Shown: positions 14,662 to 17,191 of the stretch, piece by piece | Layout: each line of letters starts with the position of its first letter | Numbering within the stretch: position 1 is the stretch's first letter | Assembly (NCBI GenBank): GCA_003510345.1 | Contig: DOMW01000096.1 | Span: 1 to 17,191 of the forward strand | DNA from: Clostridiales bacterium | Lineage (GTDB): Bacteria; Bacillota; Clostridia; Christensenellales; Christensenellaceae | Direction of reading: 5' to 3' | DNA: 17,191 nt | The notes under the pieces: model-generated | The model's input: only the letters and a program-made list of their open reading frames with translations | What the model was told of the DNA's origin: nothing | Databases searched by the model: none | Position numbers and translations under genes: made by a program

Positions 14662-14829
14662 CCTGTTTTAGAACAAATTAACTTAATGCCGGACAAATAG
14701 GTTTGAGCAAAATCGATTTTAGGTAAGATGCGCAAACGCGGACGTATCGGTACATACGGCAAGTTTGCGCAACGACGGCTGGGAATGATTTTACCGGAGA
14801 TATCCGGCTATCATCGGGGATACGCTAAA
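14662..14829 (-). repeat. Structured dispersed repeat, copy 2
   Basis: The reverse complement matches copy 1 (see 85-252). It keeps the nested hairpin in a stronger form: TGCGCAAAC/GTTTGCGCA (14763-14771, 14729-14737; 9 bp) around CGTAT/ATACG (14754-14758, 14743-14747). The left end (TTTAG, 14825-14829) includes the TAG stop of the HD-GYP gene and can pair with CTAAA (14667-14671). Both copies therefore lie in the same orientation directly behind the stop codon of the gene before them. A short minus-strand frame within it (14580-14762) is not supported as a gene. Confidence 0.75.
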
Positions 14830-15904
14830 CCCTCTTGCGGGTCATGTCCGCGATCCACCCGGGCAGCGACGGCGCGGTCTCTTGAAACCGTTCCATGAGA
14901 TGAGGGTTAAAAACGCCGCAATCGCCATGCAATATCATGGTTACCGCCTCGTCGTGCGTGTATGCTTTTTTATAAACCCGGTTGCTGGTAAGCGCGTCAT
15001 ATACGTCGGCAAGGGAAGCCGCCTGCGCCCAGATGGAGATTTCGTCGCCCGCAATCCCGTCCGGGTAGCCTTTGCCGTTCCAGCGTTCGTGGTGATGCCT
15101 GCATATGTCGTAGCAATAGTCATAATACTCTTTATCCGGCACATAGTCCAGGCTTTCGAGTATGCTGCATCCCTGCAGCGGATGCGTTTTCATGACCTCA
15201 AACTCTTCCTTTGTAAGCGCCCCCGGCTTCAAAAGCACAGAATCCGGCATGGCGATCTTGCCTATGTCGTGCAGCATGGAAGCGTCCGCAATCGTCTCGA
15301 CCAGCTCTTTAGGGAAGCCGTATTCGTCATTCATCATAGTCAAAAGGATTTTTGTGATATTGCTCATGCGTTTCACATGCTCGCCCGATTCAAAGTTGCG
15401 GAATTCCACCGTGGTGGCGAGCGCGTCGATCAAAAAACGGTTTGCGCGCTTTAAGCGAAGGTCTTGTTCGGCCAGCTTTTCGCGAGATTCCGTGAGCTTT
15501 GCCTCGATATCGTTTTTATGCGCGTAAAGGTCGATCACATTGCTCACGCGGCGGTACACGATTTCGGCGTTAAACGGTTTGGTCACCACATCGGATACGC
15601 CCAGACTGTACCCCCGCAGTGTTTCATCGTCGCCCGTCTCCCCCGTGATCAAAATTACCGGGACAAAATTGATGTCGCCGGACGCATTCATGGAACGCAA
15701 AACGCCGAACCCATCCATTTCCGGCATAATGAGGTCAAGTAAAATAGCGGCGATTCTTTCCCGGTATTCGCCTATGAGCGCAAGGGCCTCGCGCCCGTTT
15801 GCCGCTTCCAACACATCATATTGCTGTGTAAAAAGCTCACGCAGCGCAAGCCGGTTTATTTTGATATCGTCGACTACAAGGATCTTTTTTTCTGATTTTT
15901 CCAA
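14825..15904 (-). CDS. Response regulator with HD-GYP output domain (putative c-di-GMP phosphodiesterase)
   Basis: A 359-residue cytoplasmic two-domain regulator. The receiver domain (about 6-125) has a DD pair in VVDDIKINR, phosphoacceptor Asp57 (LLDLIMPEMDG), Thr87 and Lys109 (TKPF). A helical linker (about 130-165) leads to the HD-GYP domain, with the HD pair in MLHDIGK (His212-Asp213), HHHERWNGKGYP (270-281, including GYP) and SLADVYDALTSNR. HD-GYP proteins hydrolyse c-di-GMP to pGpG or GMP. The metal-binding residues look intact. I chose the TTG at 15904, with AAGGAAG 8 bp upstream; an in-frame TTG at 15928 adds eight residues but has no ribosome binding site. No partner kinase is adjacent. 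Because c-di-GMP often controls pili, a link to the pilin-like operon is conceivable but not shown. Confidence 0.92.
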   Translation of the reverse strand: MEKSEKKILVVDDIKINRLALRELFTQQYDVLEAANGREALALIGEYRERIAAILLDLIMPEMDGFGVLRSMNASGDINFVPVILITGETGDDETLRGYSLGVSDVVTKPFNAEIVYRRVSNVIDLYAHKNDIEAKLTESREKLAEQDLRLKRANRFLIDALATTVEFRNFESGEHVKRMSNITKILLTMMNDEYGFPKELVETIADASMLHDIGKIAMPDSVLLKPGALTKEEFEVMKTHPLQGCSILESLDYVPDKEYYDYCYDICRHHHERWNGKGYPDGIAGDEISIWAQAASLADVYDALTSNRVYKKAYTHDEAVTMILHGDCGVFNPHLMERFQETAPSLPGWIADMTRKRV

Positions 15905-16001
15905 ATGAATATCTTCCTTTTCTTTCAACGAGCCGGTTTGCTATACGCGGACAGGCCGCGCCTGTGTACCCACTTTTGCAGCGCATGGCATTTCTGTACC
16001 T

Positions 16002-16007
16002 ATTATA
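16002..16007 (-). promoter_or_regulatory. Likely -10 of the HD-GYP regulator gene
   Basis: TATAAT on the minus strand, about 100 bp before the gene start, with only a weak -35 (TGGTAT) at 17 bp. It is divergent from the Rrf2 promoter. Confidence 0.45.
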
Positions 16008-16105
16008 CTGTATTGCGCGGAAAAATACCACAGGCTATTTTACATCTTTTGTTCTTTGGGCATGACTTTCTGCGGTTGTTCCTCCATATGGCCGAAAAAT
16101 TTTGT

Positions 16106-16134
16106 TTGACAGATGGCGGCATGTGTATTAATAT
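16106..16134 (+). promoter_or_regulatory. Promoter of the Rrf2 / cysteine desulfurase operon
   Basis: TTGACA (16106-16111) and TAATAT (16129-16134) with a 17-bp spacer, near-consensus. Transcription should start near 16141, giving a leader of about 54 nt that contains the palindrome at 16161-16183. Confidence 0.85.
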
Positions 16135-16136
16135 CA

Positions 16137-16149
16137 TAGTGAAATACTA
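16137..16149 (+). promoter_or_regulatory. Candidate Rrf2 operator
   Basis: The interrupted palindrome TAGT-N5-ACTA covers the predicted transcript start, directly after the -10. Rrf2-family repressors bind palindromes over their own promoters, so autorepression is plausible. The match to a known Rrf2 box was not tested. Confidence 0.35.
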
Positions 16150-16160
16150 GGGATTGTGGA

Positions 16161-16183
16161 AATAAAACGTCGGGCGTTTTATT
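16161..16183 (+). promoter_or_regulatory. 9-bp perfect hairpin in the Rrf2 leader
   Basis: AATAAAACG and CGTTTTATT pair perfectly around a 5-nt TCGGG loop and end 11 bp before the ATG. The hairpin could occlude the weak ribosome binding site, act as a terminator-like attenuator, or as DNA be a second repressor site. Confidence 0.45.
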
Positions 16184-16194
16184 TGGTGAATGGT

Positions 16195-16620
16195 ATGAAA
16201 TTATCAACAAAAGGAAGATATGGTTTAAAAGCGCTGGTAGATCTTGCCGTAAACGGCGATAAAGAAGCGGTCTCCGCAGGCAGTATCGCACAGCGGCAGG
16301 ATATTTCCGAAGGGTATCTGGAACAACTGCTGGCGCGGCTTAAAAAAGCGGGTATCGTTGTGAGCGCGCGCGGCGCGCACGGCGGTTACTTTCTTGCGCG
16401 GCCGGCGGAGCAGATACGGGTGGGCGATGTGTTGCGGGCGCTCGAGGGCAGCATAGAACCTGCGCCCTGCCCCGGGCTTGAGGGCGAATGTACGGACGCA
16501 AGCTCGTGCGTCACAAAAAACCTGTGGCGGCGCATCAACGAGGGGCTGACAAAGATTGTGGACGAAACGTCCCTTAGGGCGCTGATCGAGGAAAGCGGGC
16601 AAAAGCTGCCTACGCAATGA
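16195..16620 (+). CDS. iscR: Rrf2/IscR-type Fe-S-responsive repressor
   Basis: A 141-residue winged-helix regulator. The N-terminus MKLSTKGRYGLKALVDLA is the classic Rrf2 start, which is why the ATG at 16195 was chosen over the in-frame GTG at 16156. The recognition region includes ISEGYLEQLLARLKKAGIV and the wing SARGAHGGYFLARP. Three cysteines, Cys92, Cys99 and Cys105 (C-x6-C-x5-C), occupy the position of the [2Fe-2S] ligands of IscR, so DNA binding probably depends on Fe-S status. Placement 17 bp before a cysteine desulfurase gene fits a self-regulated Fe-S assembly operon. CymR-type regulators of sulfur metabolism are related, but they lack this cysteine set. Confidence 0.88.
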   Translation: MKLSTKGRYGLKALVDLAVNGDKEAVSAGSIAQRQDISEGYLEQLLARLKKAGIVVSARGAHGGYFLARPAEQIRVGDVLRALEGSIEPAPCPGLEGECTDASSCVTKNLWRRINEGLTKIVDETSLRALIEESGQKLPTQ

Positions 16621-16637
16621 GCGGGAGGGATACTGGT

Positions 16638-17191
16638 ATGATTTATTTGGATAATGCCGCGACAACAAAAACAAAGCCGGAAGTAGTGGCCGCTATGCTC
16701 CCCTTTTTTACGGAACAGTATGGAAACCCGTCCGGCTTTTACCCGCTGGCGGAAAAGAGCGCACAGGCGGTGCAGGCCGCGCGCGATACCATAGCGAAAA
16801 GCATTGGCGCGCAGCCGTATGAAGATCCGGAAAAGTTTGACGTGTACTTCACGGCAGGCGGCACGGAAGCGGATAACTGGGCGCTCATCGCCACGGCGGA
16901 GGCTTACCGGGATAAGGGAAAACACATCATCACTTCTACATTCGAGCACCACGCGGTGCTGCACACCTGCAAGTACTTGGAGCAGCGCGGGTTTGAGGTG
17001 ACTTACGTGAATGTGGATAGCGACGGGATCGTAAAGCTGGATGAGCTTGCGGGCGCGGTGCGCGATGATACGATACTCATTTCCGTGATGTTCGCGAACA
17101 ACGAGATCGGCACGATCCAGCCAATCAAAGAAATAGGCGAAATAGCCAAAAAACATGGCGTATTGTTCCATACGGACGCGGTGCAGGCATT
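16638..17191 (+). CDS. Cysteine desulfurase, NifS/IscS family (5' part, cut by window edge)
   Basis: The first 184 codons of a PLP-dependent cysteine desulfurase, which takes sulfur from cysteine as a persulfide for Fe-S cluster and thio-tRNA synthesis. Visible motifs are YLDNAATT at the N-terminus, GNPSGFYPLAEKS, the cofactor-phosphate loop TAGGTEADNWAL, the PLP-stacking His in FEHHAVLHT, SVMFANNEIGT and the pyridine-binding Asp in HTDAVQA. The Schiff-base lysine and active cysteine lie beyond the window, so NifS and IscS subtypes cannot be separated. GGGAGG (16623-16628) precedes the ATG at 16638. It is in an operon with the Rrf2 regulator; nifU and mnmA would be expected next. Confidence 0.95.
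   Translation, partial: MIYLDNAATTKTKPEVVAAMLPFFTEQYGNPSGFYPLAEKSAQAVQAARDTIAKSIGAQPYEDPEKFDVYFTAGGTEADNWALIATAEAYRDKGKHIITSTFEHHAVLHTCKYLEQRGFEVTYVNVDSDGIVKLDELAGAVRDDTILISVMFANNEIGTIQPIKEIGEIAKKHGVLFHTDAVQA

Noticed and set aside
14580..14762. 60-codon minus-strand frame
   Set aside because: Much of it lies inside repeat copy 2, and it has no ribosome binding site or recognisable product.

Overview
The window looks like chromosome from a Clostridia-type member of the Bacillota. This rests on the truA / rplM-rpsI arrangement, strong Shine-Dalgarno sites with several TTG starts, lipoprotein signal peptides, near-consensus sigma-A promoters, and a pseudopilin cluster with a DUF4860-type protein. 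A Christensenellales-like lineage is possible, but the sequence alone does not settle it. There are no tRNA or rRNA genes, CRISPR arrays or complete insertion sequences.

Layout: (1) 1-728 holds the tail of an unrecognised gene, a structured dispersed repeat (copy 1), a GC-rich multi-hairpin element and otherwise non-coding DNA. (2) 729-5780 is one forward operon: a strong promoter, a transglutaminase-like lipoprotein, a PilC/GspF-type platform protein, four small single-TM pilin-like or companion proteins, and a PilT-type ATPase. (3) 5781-6085 is intergenic, with a 120-bp two-tier hairpin and a good terminator. (4) 6168-10130 is a four-gene two-component operon (response regulator, sensor kinase, two membrane-anchored extracytoplasmic proteins). 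All three junctions are 4-bp ATGA overlaps, and OmpR-family-like direct repeats lie at the promoter. (5) 10147-11795 (minus) carries a GpsA-like dehydrogenase and a lipoprotein cyclophilin. (6) 12004-14164 (minus) carries rplM-rpsI, with its own promoter, structured leader and terminator, and truA. (7) 14335-15904 (minus) carries a tiny lipoprotein, repeat copy 2 and a REC/HD-GYP regulator. (8) 16106-17191 is a forward Rrf2/IscR-type repressor followed by a cysteine desulfurase cut by the window edge, the usual start of an Fe-S assembly operon.

How the parts may work together: the pilin-like operon would build and energise an envelope-spanning filament or pseudopilus, but the only ATPase in it is of the retraction (PilT) type. 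The two-component operon resembles in plan the WalRK-YycHI layout, where two membrane-anchored extracytoplasmic proteins modulate the kinase. The Rrf2 regulator carries three cysteines in the IscR position and probably represses its own operon in response to Fe-S status.

The most unusual signal is a pair of about 165-bp structured repeats at 85-252 (+) and 14662-14829 (-). They align without gaps over 149 positions. The first 90 positions differ at 18 sites, all transitions, and a nested hairpin is kept. In both copies the left edge coincides with the TAG stop codon of the gene before it.
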